A stretch of DNA of 64,000 nucleotides from Macrostomum hystrix (GCA_950097015.1 CATNEN010000038.1:19931001-19995000), one strand, 5' to 3'; shown: positions 22,201 through 35,454, numbered from the stretch's first letter. Numbers and translations: made by a program. The notes: a model not told the origin generated them from the sequence alone.

Positions 22201-25200
22201 ACACCAAAATGGCTCCGTCGTAGCTGGCAGTTGCCAACAGATCCGGCGGGCAGAAGTCACAGCTTAGGATGTCGTCCTCGTGCCAGACGCCGCCCTTCCA
22301 GTCAAGTGGCGAGCGCTTAATGTCCTGTACGTTTTGTGAACAAAGCTTTTAACAACCGCCTGTACAATCAAAGCTATAATTGAACCAAAAAGCGTTAAGA
22401 CATCAGGATCCAATTGCATCGCAATATTTAGTCTTAGAAATGTACTTTACATGCGCCAATTCAAAATCCGCCGCCAAGTTTGCGGCAAAAAACCTGTCTG
22501 CAATAACATTCCTAGGTTCCAGTAGACTGCCCTTTCCAAGCTTCCTACGCTTTTCTCTCCAGCTGAGAAAAGCTGATAGGCCTTGATTAATAGCCTGTTG
22601 TTGATTTAGTTCTGCTGCACAAACATGAGCAAACCGGCAGCAGCCGCGTAGCAAAACGAACTCATCCGTCTTTATGCCATCGCGTCAACCGTGACTACAG
22701 CTATATTTTACAAGTTTCCAAGCATTGATTAGTGCTTCTTATCGTACTTTTCTGACAATGTACGACTTCACACTCACATCTGGGTTGGTGTCGCGGTAGC
22801 AGACCACTTCGCGATTCCAACCGACTGCGAAGATTCTCTGCTGCATCGGCGCGGCAACTAGTCCAGTGATTTCAGCGTCGGCCGTCATCTCCAGCTCGTG
22901 CATCGCCTGTCCAGTCTGAACATTCCAGACCTTCATGTTGCCATGACGACTGCCAGTCAGGACGCGCCGCCAGGTGGAGTCGTAGGCTAGGCAGGTAATC
23001 TCTTCTCCGCGATGAGCATCGGCGATTGCCAGGCCTTTGTTGCCAGTCTCCAGGTCCCAGGTGGTCATGCTAGAGTCGTCAGAGGCCGTGGTGACAAGCT
23101 TGAACACGGGGTTGTAAAGGGCTGCGCACAGCTGGGCCTTGTGCGTCAGAATTAGCCCAGGTATCGGGTCAGCAGCCTTGCCTAAAAATTGAATTATGCT
23201 GTTCGGAGAATCACTCTAACGAGATACTCTTTCGTTGAATAACTTAATTTCCTATATGTACGAGTCTAATACTTGGCCTCAGCATTGTCAACAACAGTCG
23301 CTTTCTAAAACTAGTGTTGCTTAAGTTATTTTAAAATGCAAACGTAATAAAAACATAGAGAAAAGAAGAAATTCGCGAGAGTAAAAGTGGGTTTTAAGGT
23401 AAGAAAAAAAATGTTCTTTATAATATTATCTACAGCCGGGTAGCTTGATTGTAATGCTAACTATCGCAAAATCAAGAATGTAGATCATAGGACACTGGCA
23501 AAATTCAAAAGCTTCTTTGTCTAGCCAAAATAGAACCCTATTCAGGATCAATCACTTCTCCCTTGACTGAACCAGAAACAGGAAAATATCCTATTTACAA
23601 GCTGAAAGCAACATGATCTATGACTTTTTGGACGTTAAGAATTTCCGAAGATTTCAATATCAGTGAAATAAATAATAGTACAGAGCGTATAAATATTACT
23701 TTTAATAATTAAACGGACTAAATTATTAATGCCGAACGTCTACCTCAGGATTGTCAAATAGATTAAGTGTAAAGATATAAATAATGTCTTCAGCAATACT
23801 ACATTTAACGACGAGCTAGAATTACAAAGATTAAGACTAGCCAGCTACATTCATAAAATTTATGAAAAGAAAGCTAAATTTGTGAGAAAATAATCTGCCG
23901 GAATGCATATGTACGTGGCCATAATTTTTTCTAGGGGGTTACGCGCCTCAGCGGGCGCCACTACCAGGGGGGCGCCACTACCAGGGGGGCGCCACTACCA
24001 GGGGGCGCCACTACCATGGGGGTGCCACTACCATGGGGGGTACCACTACCAGGGGGGCGCCACTACCATGGGGCGCCACTATAACCATGGGGGCGCCACT
24101 ACCATGGGGGCGCCACTACCAGGGGGGCGCCACTACCATGGGGGCGCCACTACCAGGGCGGTGCCACATAGTCTCATCAGCCGATTTGTTGTGGACTGCG
24201 GCCCCCTTGCCCACCCCCTGACTATGCCCCTGCAAGCAGAATCTAAAGACAATACAGCGACGCAGCTCAACTACGGAACAATTTAATTTTTTTTCTATGT
24301 AGAATTTCCAGGGGTAGCTGTTTAATTTCTTACCATTTGTATCATCACCTGTGATTACGTCCGAAAGACAAGGTGCGTAGAACAAGAGGAATTATGTCAG
24401 GTACTAATTAGCCATTGCTGAATGAGTGCTGGGCTGGTAATTACTTAGCAAATGTCTGTAAATTAATATTGTGATAAAACACAAAGCGTACACCTAAATG
24501 AACGGAACGAAATCGAAGGTCTCACCTAGTCTGTACTGAAGAATATTATCGGAGCTGGTCAGGTAGACAGTGTTGGAGCCCAGGTGCAACGTGAGCGGAC
24601 TGCCCATGTGCTCGGGCAGTTTGTCGCTGACAGCGTACGGAATTCGCACAGTGACAGTCTGCACACAGATGTGAGCCTTTAGATCCCAGGCTTTGATGAC
24701 GCCGTCACGTGCGTAGCTGATCACGCAGCCGAGTTTCTCGTGAATCTTCACTGACAGCACGGAATTGTTGTGGCCCTCCAGCAGGGCTGTGGGCTTAGAT
24801 GGCACGTAGGGATTCCAGAAGCGCACCAGATGATCGTTCGACCCCGTGACCAGCAGGTTCAAGCTCCAGTTGATATCGAAGCATTCGGCTCCGCGACGTA
24901 GTTTGAAAGTATAGAGGGCCCTTCGATGCTTCAAATCGTAGATCACAATGGAGCTGTTTGGCGCGGCACTGCAGGTCACGGTGCAGTTGTTGTCAGGCAG
25001 GTAGGCCAGCTCGTTTACTGGCTCCGAGTGAAGGCCCTCGTGGTGAAAGGCATCGACACACTTGACGTGACTGGCCAACTCGTAGAACCAGATGCGCTGA
25101 CTGCGATGGTTCGGATCCGGGGGAATGTCAAAGAGTTGCTGCATCGGCCTCTTGAAGACAAACTCGCTTAGATTGCCTCCGTCGTCTCCGGCGAACAGGT

Positions 25201-28200
25201 GGCTGTCAGTATTTGCCGCCTGGTGCAGTTTAGGGAATTACATTAGTAGGATAAGAAATCCATCTTAGCTAGTTACTCGAAGTAGCTAAGTGATAATACT
25301 TATTAACTTTATAGTTTTATGCTTTGAAACTGAAATTGCGATATTTAATCGATCACAAACAATTTCATCCACCTTCCAAAAATCAAATAATAAATGTGCA
25401 GATCGGTGATTTTGCAAACGATGTTCAATCCTGGCTACTTTTTTGTGGTCCAATGAAGACAGATTCTCATACAGAGATGTAGTAAGGAGTGTGCACAGAT
25501 TGTAAAAACGTGTTACAGACAGCTGTGAGTGCAATAAATCATACAACTATGATTATAGTTGAAACAACAGTCCGTCCGAAAAGTGGTAAAAAACTAAATT
25601 CGATCAAAGACCCTTCACCGAGTTAACGATGCGAACTCGAAGAACGCACACACTATGGGCTGCTTTCTTTTTACCATAAAGTCTTTAAAAAATTTACGAG
25701 GGGTGTCCACAAAGTATAGTTGGATTCAGAAATATTATGGATTTAGTTGACATTTACCGATGCTTGCATGCGCGGCCCATCGTGTTCAGCCTATAGAGAT
25801 GCTCTAACGTAACTCGCATCTGTAGGCATAATCGCCTAAACTTGGTAAAGAAAAAGTACAAAGCTAAGTACTTTAGATTGAGAGCCTAGACAAAGGTGCA
25901 CTCGTGTTAATTTTTTCAATTCATTTCCTACTAAACAATCCACCATTGTAAAGCCGTATTCATAAGAAGGTCAAATATAAATTAATGTGTCTGAATCCAA
26001 CAACGAACCAGATGTAAAATTGCCACTTCTTTTTAATTAAAATAAAATTGTAAAATTAGTATTTAAGTCTAAATTTAAATTTTATTTAATTTTAAATTTT
26101 AACTTATTATTATTTATAATTATAATTATAATTATATAATAATTATAATTATTTACTAATGTTAATTTAATATTTATATAAATGTTTAATAATTTAATAA
26201 TTTCATTAATTTCATTTATTTAATTTAATAATGTAATTAATTTAATTAAATTAAATAAATTAATTTTATTTATAATAATTTAATTAAGCCGCGCAGATAA
26301 CTAGAGGGCTATTAAGACCGCGTCTCTAGAAGCTCTTGATCATATTTTAACATTCATGGACTTATAATAATAACATCTTGACTGGACGCATACCAATTTT
26401 AATGAAATCTATATTCCACTGGTTATAAGTAAAAAAATCTCAGATACATAGGTAAATAAGCTCGTATGATAAGAACAGTGATCCCAACACCTTAGCACAA
26501 TCGTACGGATTAAGAAAACTGTTTTGTTAGTATTTTCTCACCATGAAAAATGCTTCGGATGGCTGAAATTCAAGTGGCGATGAAGTGACGGGTTTTTATT
26601 ATTAACACTAACTGAAAGCTATGGGCATGGTTATGTGATAAAGAGCTTGCAATGCAGATTTCGAAAATATTTCAGTGTTTTCATACAGTTGCAGCGAATG
26701 TCAATGTAATTAATGTTAAGTTAAACGCAAAAACATTGCAAATTTTAGTTGCAAAGCTGTACTACATATCCATTTAACTGCAGATGCTAACAGAAATTTT
26801 TTAATTCTCTATCGTCAATCATCTACCAGAAATCTTTGATCGCCTACCCGGAATCTTTGATCGTCTACCAGGAATCTTTGATCGTCTACCAGGAATTCGT
26901 CAACCATCTACCAGGAATAGTCTATACATTATCTACCAGTGGTCGTCAATAATCTACCAGGAATCGTCAATAATCTACCAGAAATATTTGATATTCTGCC
27001 AGTAATTCGCTAATCGTATACCAGGAATCGTCAATTATCTACCAGTAGTCGTCAATTATCTACCAGTCGTCAATAATCTACCAGGAATCTACAATTACGA
27101 ATCGACTGTTTCCTACCCAGAAATAACTATACTAATTCTGTACATTGAAGTATTAAGGAGCTTCTAACTGAAAATATTTTCTACAACTTAAGAAACTTGC
27201 AGACAGTTGAGGTGTTTTATACTCTTCATGACATATTGTGAAAACGCTGCGCTCCAGCAACAGAGACCGAAAAGCCAGCAATTACCTCCTTCTTGTAGTA
27301 AAACTTAAGCACAGTTGGCACTGATTTCATGCCGTACAAAATGTACTCCTCCTTGATAACATTCGATGCAATGTCGTAGAATTTAAGCTCCCGGCCCGTT
27401 GTTGACAGTACCAGCTTGTGACAATTGTCCATGTACACAGCGTCGATGACCCATTCGCTGAATAATCGCTTTCCCGATGCGTTGCTAGCCGCTGCCAGCT
27501 CGGCTGGAGGATTCTGAGTCTCCAGGTGGGACTCCAGTTTGAGCAAGCAGTCCCAGAGCAGGATGCATCCGGTTTTGCTGACCGATATGGGCCTAGTCGG
27601 GCTGTCTGTTAGCAATAGTCGGGCCGTGGGCTCTTGCTGCAGTGGGAGAGACACGTACCTGATATAATCATAAGTATTTGCCCTTAAGCAAGACACAGAA
27701 TTCCCGATTGCTTCAGTTCATCCGGGTACCAGCCAAGGACTGCACTAGTACCTAGGGTAGTTAGCTAGACTACTAGACTTAAGTAGTCCTTGGTGCCAGC
27801 ATCAGCTAGTCTAGGCATTTGGATGAGGGTGACGAACCGCCAATCCATGGACTGAGCATCTGAAACGCAGCCTTTGAAAGCCCCGGGTAATAACTGCAGT
27901 TTACGGACTACTTGAATGCGAGGTTCGATTCCCGACTTCACTGAAAAAAACGGTATCTCCGAACAATAATTTTAACACTGCATAGCTTCAGTTGCTGGGG
28001 GTAATTGGGGGTGGGTTTGGCGACTGAACAACCGAACTCGGCATACTATGCTGCTGCTGCCGAAACCCACCTTGTTGTGCAGCACGTGGCGCAGTCGTGG
28101 CTCCGCTTTGAAGGGCGGCTCAACCCGGCTAGTTAAGCGGTCCCTTTCATGCAGATAGAGCATCATATAGTTGCAGAACTCTGTCCATGTGACACTGCCG

Positions 28201-28470
28201 CTGTTGTCCGTGTCTAGCTTGTAATAGAGCCGCTCCAGCTGCCCCGTGAATCGGTCGTGGCCGATCACTCGGTTCAGAATGGCCGTGAACTCCTTCAGAT
28301 TTAGGCAGCCTTGACGCCGCTTGGACTTCGACTTCTTGCCACCGTGGCGCTTGTTGGCCTTCGCGTCCGCATCGCTGATGGGTCGATGATCTTCAAACAG
28401 CGCCTTGACGCGCTGCAGATGAGGCAGCTGCAGAAAATCTTCGACCCGAAGACCGCCATCCTGTTCTGAT
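19212..28470 (-). CDS. WDR49-like: WDR49-like EF-hand/WD40-repeat protein, 5' end missing
   Basis: Twelve exons join in frame on the minus strand: 28071-28470, 27286-27636, 24526-25219, 22778-23181, 22143-22324, 21463-21883, 21220-21390, 21026-21101, 20844-20959, 20058-20138, 19823-19969 and 19212-19445 (stop 19212-19214). They encode about 1091 residues. The first exon carries a basic segment and a canonical EF-hand loop, DTDNSGSVTWTE. WD40 repeats follow, with signatures such as TRPISVSKTGCILLWD, GSNDHLVRFWNP, ARDGVIKAWDL, ASDDSSMTTWDLETG, GSRHGNMKVWNVQTG, ASYDGAILVWN and TEGFVRCWS, ending with LFTISGEAVGTFGQ, a hallmark of WDR49 relatives. A Ser/Arg-rich insert lies in the 21463-21883 exon and the C-terminal exons are charged and low in WD motifs. 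WDR49 relatives are linked to cilia. The first exon starts in phase 2, so at least one upstream exon is missing; I could not find it between 28471 and 30500. Confidence 0.92.
19620..19770. other. possible degenerate SINE remnant
   Basis: Lies in the intron between the last two WDR49-like exons. Words such as 'attgtcaggcag', 'tcgagctcaggg' and 'ccggccactaa' resemble the SINE-A body in reverse orientation but are heavily eroded. Confidence 0.3.
20703..20772 (-). repeat. SINE-B head fragment
   Basis: The reverse complement reads as the tRNA-like start of the SINE-B element at 44641 (gagctgtaggcttgtggtta, then gagcttcggact). It sits in a WDR49-like intron. Confidence 0.55.
21955..22118. repeat. 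short degenerate minisatellite in WDR49-like intron
   Basis: Five to seven imperfect copies of a unit near 21-24 bp, core 'agttctgacagctgaaa'. It fills the intron between exons 21463-21883 and 22143-22324 almost completely. Confidence 0.75.
23182..24525. other. WDR49-like intron with G/C-rich minisatellite
   Basis: A long intron of ordinary AT-rich sequence with one tandem array at about 23945-24168: roughly 12 copies of a 16-18 bp unit, core 'gggggcgccactaccatg', each containing GGCGCC. No further exon seen. Confidence 0.8.
25220..27285. other. largest WDR49-like intron
   Basis: No exon is needed here because the flanking exons join in phase 0. It contains an extremely AT-rich block of T/A-only words at about 26030-26285 and a minisatellite at about 26830-27095 built on 'aatcgtcaataatctaccag' with units near 19-25 bp. 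Confidence 0.65.
27700..27950. repeat. rearranged SINE-B-like fragment
   Basis: Contains SINE-B words ('ttgcttcagttca', 'gggtaccagc', 'ccatggactga', 'gaggttcgattcc') in disturbed order. It also has an inverted repeat with arms CCAAGGACT and AGTCCTTGG around 27730-27795. It lies in the intron between the EF-hand exon and the first WD40 exon. Confidence 0.5.
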
Positions 28471-30500
28471 CTGAAAGAATTTATCAGGTTCGGGTTCAGA
28501 AGAGTTTCTGAAATCTCTGGAACTCCTGCAATTTTAGAACTACAAGTATTATTGTTATTGAATCTTGCAGTATTATCAACAGTTTTAAGTAAAATTAGTC
28601 CTTCAGCCGTCAATAGGCAAGTGTCAATTTTCAAAGCCCAGCTAATCATGGTCACACGATCACTTTCTAAGTAGCAAAGCCCAAGAGACCAGTGAGCGAA
28701 CAGGATGGAATAATTGATGAGCTCTGTAGCTTAAACAGAGAACCTCTGAACTGTACTGGAAAGGTGAAAGCAGGAACTAAATGTGACTCAGAGAGTGAGA
28801 GAGAGCTATAGATGAATGAGCTTTAGCAGTCAATCAATGAGAAGGCCGTTGTGTGGCTTTCGTTAAGCCTAAAACAAGCGTTTGTTTGCAATCCGCAGTG
28901 TGTGCAGTGAGACTTTGCTAGTAGTCTGATAGCTGGCCGTCTCTCTTCCACACCCCAATTTACCTAGAAGGGTGTCAATTTACCGTAGGTGTAAGGTTGC
29001 CTGGCAATATATTAAGTTAATATAATAAAGCTACATTGCATAGCATGTTCAGCAGAATCTGTTCAGTTCATGCACAGTTCAGTTCAAACTGGTCCTTCCT
29101 TGTTTTATTGCAAATTCATTCGTGTTGAATTATAAAAACTGTTATACTATCAAGCAGAAATAATACTAAATTAAATAGCCTTTGCGATATATTTAATTGA
29201 ATTATCCAAACTAAATTGGAGCCGGATTGGGACTGTCGAAGAAACACGCGCACTAGTATAAAACCGATTAAGGAATTAGAGGGATTATATTTGATTAAAA
29301 ATGCATGCATCGCCCACTTTTTGCTAATTTTTCTAGCTTTTTGTGTACACAGTTTTAAGTTCTGTACTGCAGTGATTCCTAGACCTTGTCGACCATACCA
29401 CAATGCTCAATAGATTCAACAAAAGGCCCATGGCTTTAGGCTGCAACCAACGTCCTAACGCTACGTGCACAAGCTACATGCTACGGCACGTGTTGTCGAG
29501 TGCAGGCTGAACCGGACTCTATGCAAACTGCATCTAGTCAAAGGAAGAGCTGCCGGCACAGTCGTGTTACTAAAGCAGGCCGGAACTGCAGCTCAAGCTC
29601 TGAGGCAGGATAGTTCAGCTAGTGAATAGGATTTTCAAGCAGCGACTAACATCCGGCGACGTCCTCTGTCAGGCGAGCCTTTTTCCTCTGTCTCTCAATG
29701 CACATACTCCGGCTGGAGTGACAGATGCGTACTGACTTTTTTTAAGAACTACTCTTGCGAAAATGGCTTTGTGCGTTTTTTGGGGCATTTCGTTTACAAT
29801 AGTTTTTTTATTTACTATGCGCGTCAAAAGGGTGCTGATTTACTTTTTTTTCAAAATCCACCTAACCATAACTTAAAACAATTAAACGAAAGAAAAACTG
29901 TTTGGATAAAAAAAAATTGCACTATATCATGCTCGTAAGCCCTATGTCCTATGTCCTATTAGCCTATGTCTCCTATAGGCCATTATAGTCATTTATAGTC
30001 TTTCATGACCCCAGTGTTCATGTTCGCCATCAAGTCCACTTTCCTATAAACAGGGTTGATTACCAGTAAAGTGGGTTCGCGGTTGGGTCCCATAGTGGCA
30101 GAATTTGCCCCTCCTAGGTTGAGATTCGAACTCCCGAACACTCGCACTCATAACCACTCTATAACCTCTGTGCTAGAATACATGCATAGTAATGTTTATA
30201 ATACGCTCGTAATATATTAGTTGTACTATCGCTTGGGACCTGTTATCAGGTAGTAAAGTTTCAAAACTATACCAAATGTTTAGTCTCTCGTCGCCCGAAA
30301 CCTTATAACTAACCATTGTTCCTAAGGGAAGAAATATAATTAACGAATATTGTATTTTTCTACAAATTTTGTGAGAACCTGACACATTTATGTTCAAACT
30401 CCTGCTTCGAATATATTCTACAGTGTGGCGCTGAAACATGCTATTTTACTGAAACACACAAATCTACAACTCTCTTGAGGCCTGAAATACTTCATTTATA
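28471..30500. other. intergenic region between divergent genes
   Basis: The WDR49-like gene runs left and the dioxygenase gene runs right from this interval, so promoters and the missing WDR49 5' exon should lie here. No exon could be supported. A reversed tRNA-like piece (degenerate B box 'gagattcgaac') lies at about 30085-30175. Confidence 0.5.
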
Positions 30501-32693
30501 ATGGACCTCAGCGATGCAGGTAATTCTTGTTATCGATAGAAGGTCATATTTATAAAAAACTGCCAATAAAATTTTGTTGTCTAAAAACTCCTTCAGTGGT
30601 CCAGTGTCCTAGTTCCGGGGATTTCATTGTGACCGACACAATCAAGGCAGCATATGACAAGTACGGATTCATTCTGGTTCGCCAGCTGCTGACAGACCAG
30701 GAGTTGTCAATTGTTAAGGCGGCTGTTGAGAACCCAGATGGTGTTCGGCAGTTCGCCTATGGGGTGAGTTGATGACACGGCTCAGAATCCTGGCTCAAAA
30801 TCATAGCTATCATTCTAAAAAATCGATTTCTAACAGAGAGAGTCTGGCGAAGGACAACCGTCAAAGATCGCCCTGTGGCAGCACCCGGGAGACGATGTCA
30901 CTGGCTTGTTAGCGCGTTGCGACAAAGTTGCTGGCACAGCAGAGAAGCTACTGGGTGGAGAGGCCTATCATTATCACTGCAAGCTGCTGATGAAGGAGCC
31001 ACATGGGGGCGGCCAGTGGCTTTGGCATCAGGACTACGGGTGAGTGATAAAGTTTTAGTTTTGTTGATGCTGGTCAGGACTGTTGTTGATGCTGGTCAGG
31101 ACTGTTGCTGATGCTGGTCAGGACTGTTGTTGATGCTAGTCAGGACTGTTGTTGATGCTGGTCAGGACTGAGGTTGAGGTTGGTCAGGACTGTTGTTGAT
31201 GCCGGTCAGGACTGAGGTTGGGTTGGTCAGGACTGTTGTTGAGGTTGGTCAGGACTGAGGTTGAGGTTGGTCAGGACTCGTGTCGAGGCTGGTATGAACT
31301 GAGGTCGAGGCTTGTCAGGACTGAAGTCAAGACAGTTTAAGCCATGTCAAGATCATTAGATTGGTTTAAAAATGTTCTAAATTCACCCGCTTTGCAGCTA
31401 CTGGTACATGAATGGAAATCTGAGACCCGACATGCTGACTGTATTCATCGCAATCGACCAGTCTGTGACCGCTAACGGATGCCTACGAGTAATCCCGAGT
31501 TCGCACCTGAGCGGCCGAATCGATCACGAGGGCCAGAGAGATCAGCAGAGAGCCAATCAGGAGCGAGTCGATCGCCTTTTAGAACGGCTTGGTGACTATC
31601 GTGTCGAGCAGCAGCCAGGCGACGCTCTGTTCTTTCATAGCAATCTGCTTCACACGAGCGCGCCAAATTGCAGCGATCTTAGGCGCTGGTGCCTGGCTAT
31701 TGCTTACAACAGGGCGGACAATGACCCTGTGTACTGCCACCATCATCCGCAATATACCAAGCTGCATAAGGTGAGTGATATGCTCTCTGACCTCATTTCA
31801 CGAATCCTTATTTCAAGGATTCAAAGAGCCCTTATTTCACAACTTTGAAAAGCCATTGCACCAAAACCCTATTCATAGCCGTAAATTTTGCAAGTCCCGT
31901 GGAAAGTTGGAATGACTTTGCACAGAAATCAAACAATAAATTGTGTCTTCGCAGTAGGAGACCGTCTTAACCGCTCTTGAAAGCTCATTGTAAAGCTAAT
32001 TCACATTTCCATCGAAAGAGACCAAAACACACGAATATGTCCTATTTTATGACCATTCGTTTAAATTAAATATAAAAAAATTGCACCAAAAAACTAGTCC
32101 GTTTGAAGGGAGGGAGTATGAACCGGCCTTTACGGCTTTTAGGCCAATTTAAACATGAGATAAGGAGGAGGAATTAAGAGGAGTGAGGACGGGCCGGGGG
32201 GTAAGAGATGAAAACGAGGGGGTGAGGAAAGAGAGACGAATGGCGAGCCAATCAGAGACGAGGGAGGGAAGAAAGAAGGAAAGCTAAGACGTTGAACAAC
32301 TGACAGAGGGAGAGATGAGAATGTGCAGTAAGAGCTAGGGCGTGCGACAATGTAAACAAACACACCAAAGAAGAGAGATAGTGGTGCCAACAGCGCCCAT
32401 GATTACTACTACTGAGTCAGAAGGATGCAGTAGGTTTTGTGGAGGTTTTGTTTTTTGAAAATTGGGGCCTACGAAAGTTGCTGAGATTTAGGACGACTTA
32501 TGTAATGACTCGTATTACATACCAAAGCAGGAAAATTTGAAATCACAACAAGGATACTCAATTTAAAACGTATTTTCATCAACATGACTTCATCGAGGTA
32601 TCGAATGCGGCTCTGCTGAACTGCCAATGCCCGACGAATCTGCACGGCAAGGACTTTTTGACTCCTAGTCAGGAGGCTTATCCAAATCGTTGA
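30501..32693 (+). CDS. PhyH-family Fe(II)/2-oxoglutarate dioxygenase
   Basis: Five exons join in frame: 30501-30519, 30597-30763, 30837-31039, 31398-31770 and 32598-32693, giving 285 residues from ATG 30501 to TGA 32691-32693. Splice sites are GT-AG and every phase matches. The iron ligands of the double-stranded beta helix are visible: His126 and Asp128 in WLWHQDYGYWYMNG, and His215 in FFHSNLLHTSAPN; Arg225/226 is the likely 2-oxoglutarate carboxylate ligand. NGCLRVIPSSHLSGRIDH and the C-terminal HGKDFLTP are typical of the phytanoyl-CoA dioxygenase subgroup that invertebrate annotations call L-proline trans-4-hydroxylase-like. The substrate is not deducible. No targeting peptide is apparent. 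The 19-nt first exon is the least certain part. Intron 3 (31040-31397) is mostly a 22-bp minisatellite. Confidence 0.9.
31047..31330 (+). repeat. 22-bp minisatellite in dioxygenase intron 3
   Basis: About 13 units, core 'gatgctggtcaggactgttgtt', degenerating to 'gaggttggtcaggactgagg' toward the right. The array begins 7 nt after the splice donor. Confidence 0.9.
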
Positions 32694-33304
32694 AATTGCT
32701 AACTTGCAAGCTTGCGAAAGTTAAACCAAAAAAAATTTCTAACGACACGATTGTACGAATTATGAGGCGGTGAGTAAATTGGTGCAGGTAGCTTTTAGTG
32801 TTAAATCACGTTCTATCTATTATTGTCCCATGCACGTGTGCACTCGTATTTGCTTTGGGTGAAGCTGAACTCCTACACCACTATATGCTTAGCAACTATA
32901 AAGCCGTTTTGTTTCCAAGCAAGCACCTTTCTTCCCCCTCCGCAGTCAATAATCTTGCTGAGAAAAGTGCAGGATTTCTGTTCCGTGATTTTATGAATCG
33001 ATTTTTTTTCTCTTGTGGGGCTTTGAAACAATGGACTCACTGCTCTCCAGAGTGTCTGTCAGCTTTTAAAATCAATAATTGGTTTGTTTATAGTGTGCTA
33101 ATGAGAAATATTTAACAAAATTCGTTATTTAATACAATACAAGCCTAATTGAACTATTTGTCGTAGGCATTCGGCCTATATAAAGGTAAATTTTTTATTG
33201 AAACTGTCAGTCAGACAAGCTGTACGGTTCAGAAACCTTCGGCCAGATATGGCCTGCGAAGCTTTTTAGTCCTGCAGCAATTTTCTAAATATACTGTTAT
33301 GACC
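32694..33304. other. non-coding stretch, no gene seen
   Basis: 3' flank of the dioxygenase gene. A 105-codon open frame at 32798-33115 has no recognisable features or splice context. Confidence 0.5.
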
Positions 33305-33309
33305 CCATC

Positions 33310-34150
33310 CACAAGTTATTACCTCTCGCGTGTCTCGTCTCTCCCCTGCCTTATCTCTCCCCAGTCTCATCTCTACCGTGTCTCATCTCTCCCATGTCTC
33401 ATCTCTCGCGTGTCTCATCTCTCGCGTGTCTCATCTCTCTCGTGTCTCGTCTCTCCCCTGCCTTATCTCTCTCCCCTGTCTCATCTCTCGCGTGTCTCAT
33501 CTCTCTCGTGTCTCGTCTCTCCCCTGCCTTATCTCTCTCCCAGTCTCATCTCTACCGTGTCTCATCCCTCCCAGTTATTACCTCTCGCGTGTCTCATCTC
33601 TCTCGTGTCTCGTCTCTCCCCTGCCTTATCTGTCCCCAGTCTCATCTCTACCGTGTCTCATCTCTCCCGTGTCTCATCTCTCCCGTGTCTCATCTCTCCA
33701 CTGTCTCATCTCTCCTGTGTTTTATCTCTCCCGTGTCTCATCTCTCCCGTGTTTTATCTCTCCCGTGTCTCATCTTTCCTGTGTCTCATCTCTCCCGTGT
33801 CTCATCTCTCCACTGTCTCATCTCTCCACTGTCTCATCTCTCCACTGTCTCATCTCTCCTGTGTTTTATCTCTCCCGTGTCTCATCTCTCCCGTGTTTTA
33901 TCTCTCCCGTGTCTCATCTTTCCTGTGTCTCATCTCTCCCGTGTCTCATCTCTCCACTGTCTCATCTCTCCACTGTCTCATCTCTCCTGTGTTTTATCTC
34001 TCCCGTGTCTCATCTCTCCCGTGTTTTATCTCTCCCGTGTCTTATCTATCCATTGTCTCATCTCTCCCGTGTCTCATCTCTCCACTGTCTCATCTCTCCA
34101 CTGTCTCATCTCTCCACTGTCTCATCTCTCCCATGTCTCATCTCTCCAAA
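33310..34150 (+). repeat. 16-bp pyrimidine-rich minisatellite
   Basis: About 50 units of 'catctctcccgtgtct' and variants (cactg, cctgtg, cgcgtg). Because 16 is not a multiple of three, all three forward frames stay open and give long artificial frames. It is related in inverted orientation to the 17-bp array at 60310-60835. Confidence 0.95.
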
Positions 34151-35454
34151 GTAAATATGTCCTGCTGTTGACTTCTATAAATTGCATCTTTGGCCTGCGA
34201 TGCATGTAAATGACCAAAAACTCTATAACACGTTTTCTGAATTTTGAAAGAGTCAATCAAAAGAGGAATTCAATAAAAGTACATAACTAATTGCGACCAG
34301 TTTAAAGTTTTGCCAGATACACAGAGAAGAGAAGATACACAGATACACAGAACAATATCCATACGAGCTTGAGACCAGGTGTTTAGTGCAAGCTGAAATA
34401 TTAGACATTCAAGAGATTCAAGCATATAGATATAATATCTACAAAGCTGAAACTCACTCAGAGTTATCTGTATCCGACATTGTGCTGATGAAGTGCTGAT
34501 GAAATTTAGACCCAGGAAGTTGCTGGGCTTGCCGATTGACTGCCGACAATAAAACAAAAAGGCCAGCTAACAAATCCTGTTTTTATGCTCAGCAACTTTT
34601 ATATTGTTTCCAACTGTTGTACAGTAGATGCATGAAAGCTATCAGCAAGCAATAACAAGATCGGACGATCAGCTATCGGCTAACTTGAAATATTTATCAG
34701 CTGCCAGCTGAGCAACTGCTGTTAGAAGAGAAAATTTACTAAGCTTAGAAACCTGGCCCAGTGATAGATTGAGTCTGGCGCTGAGCAAATTGAGTGCAGC
34801 TTAATAACTGCAGCTTAGCTCTGACTGGTGGAGAGACTTGGTGCGTCAGACCAACAGCCTCCTACCTATCTAGGCACATTTGGCAATTGAAAACCATTTA
34901 GGCTTGTTGCCAGCGCTTTCTATTCATTTCTATAGTGCAGAGATAACGAAAATGAACTCGCTCGCACACACAAAACTATTTAATAGACCGAGCTCTGAGA
35001 AAACTATTTAGTATAGTGGATGGTTGTGCCTGACTGACACATACACAATGAGAAAGTAGTGGCGGTTAGTCTACGATAAGGCACTTATTCAGTTCATTTT
35101 TTCTAGATGTTGTTCTGCTCCTCGCTAGACTTTGGAGGTTGAAAGCTCCACTGGGCGTAACTGCCTGCCACACAGACGCTTTTAACTATAGTCTGAGTAG
35201 AAACCTGACAGGTGGAGTGAAACAATTATTACTCACTCCATCTTGGTTTTGGACAACTGGCGCGTGCTTCTGAGATCGATTACGGGGTCTATTTTATGTA
35301 AAGAAATTTGATACTAGAAGGAAGCCTCCAGCTTTCACTGGAGCGTTAAACGTCTTTCTTTGAAGCGTTAAACGTCAGAAGACGGTTCTTTAGCATTAAC
35401 TTTTCAGCCTCACTTTTGTTTCTACTTAAAAAACTAAATAACAAAAAACTAAAT
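34151..35454. other. non-coding stretch, no gene seen
   Basis: No exon or repeat recognised between the two minisatellites. Confidence 0.5.

Noticed and set aside
27637-27696. 5' extension of the first WD40 exon (the residues before QEPTARLL)
   Set aside because: An acceptor with a pyrimidine tract (ctctcccactgcag) at 27637 restores phase 0 with the EF-hand exon, whereas starting at the AG at 27659 breaks the frame.
28471-28655. Upstream part of the EF-hand open frame, including a Met
   Set aside because: A clear acceptor (attctttcag) precedes 28470, and the upstream residues are AT-rich with no EF-hand similarity.
31771-31848. Read-through ending of the dioxygenase after HHPQYTKLHK
   Set aside because: A strong donor (GTGAGT) follows, and the exon at 32598-32693 supplies the expected family ending with GKDFLTP in phase.
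33299-34209. Three long overlapping forward open frames of about 270-290 codons
   Set aside because: All lie in the 16-bp minisatellite; a unit not divisible by three gives the same long stop-free peptide repeat in every frame.
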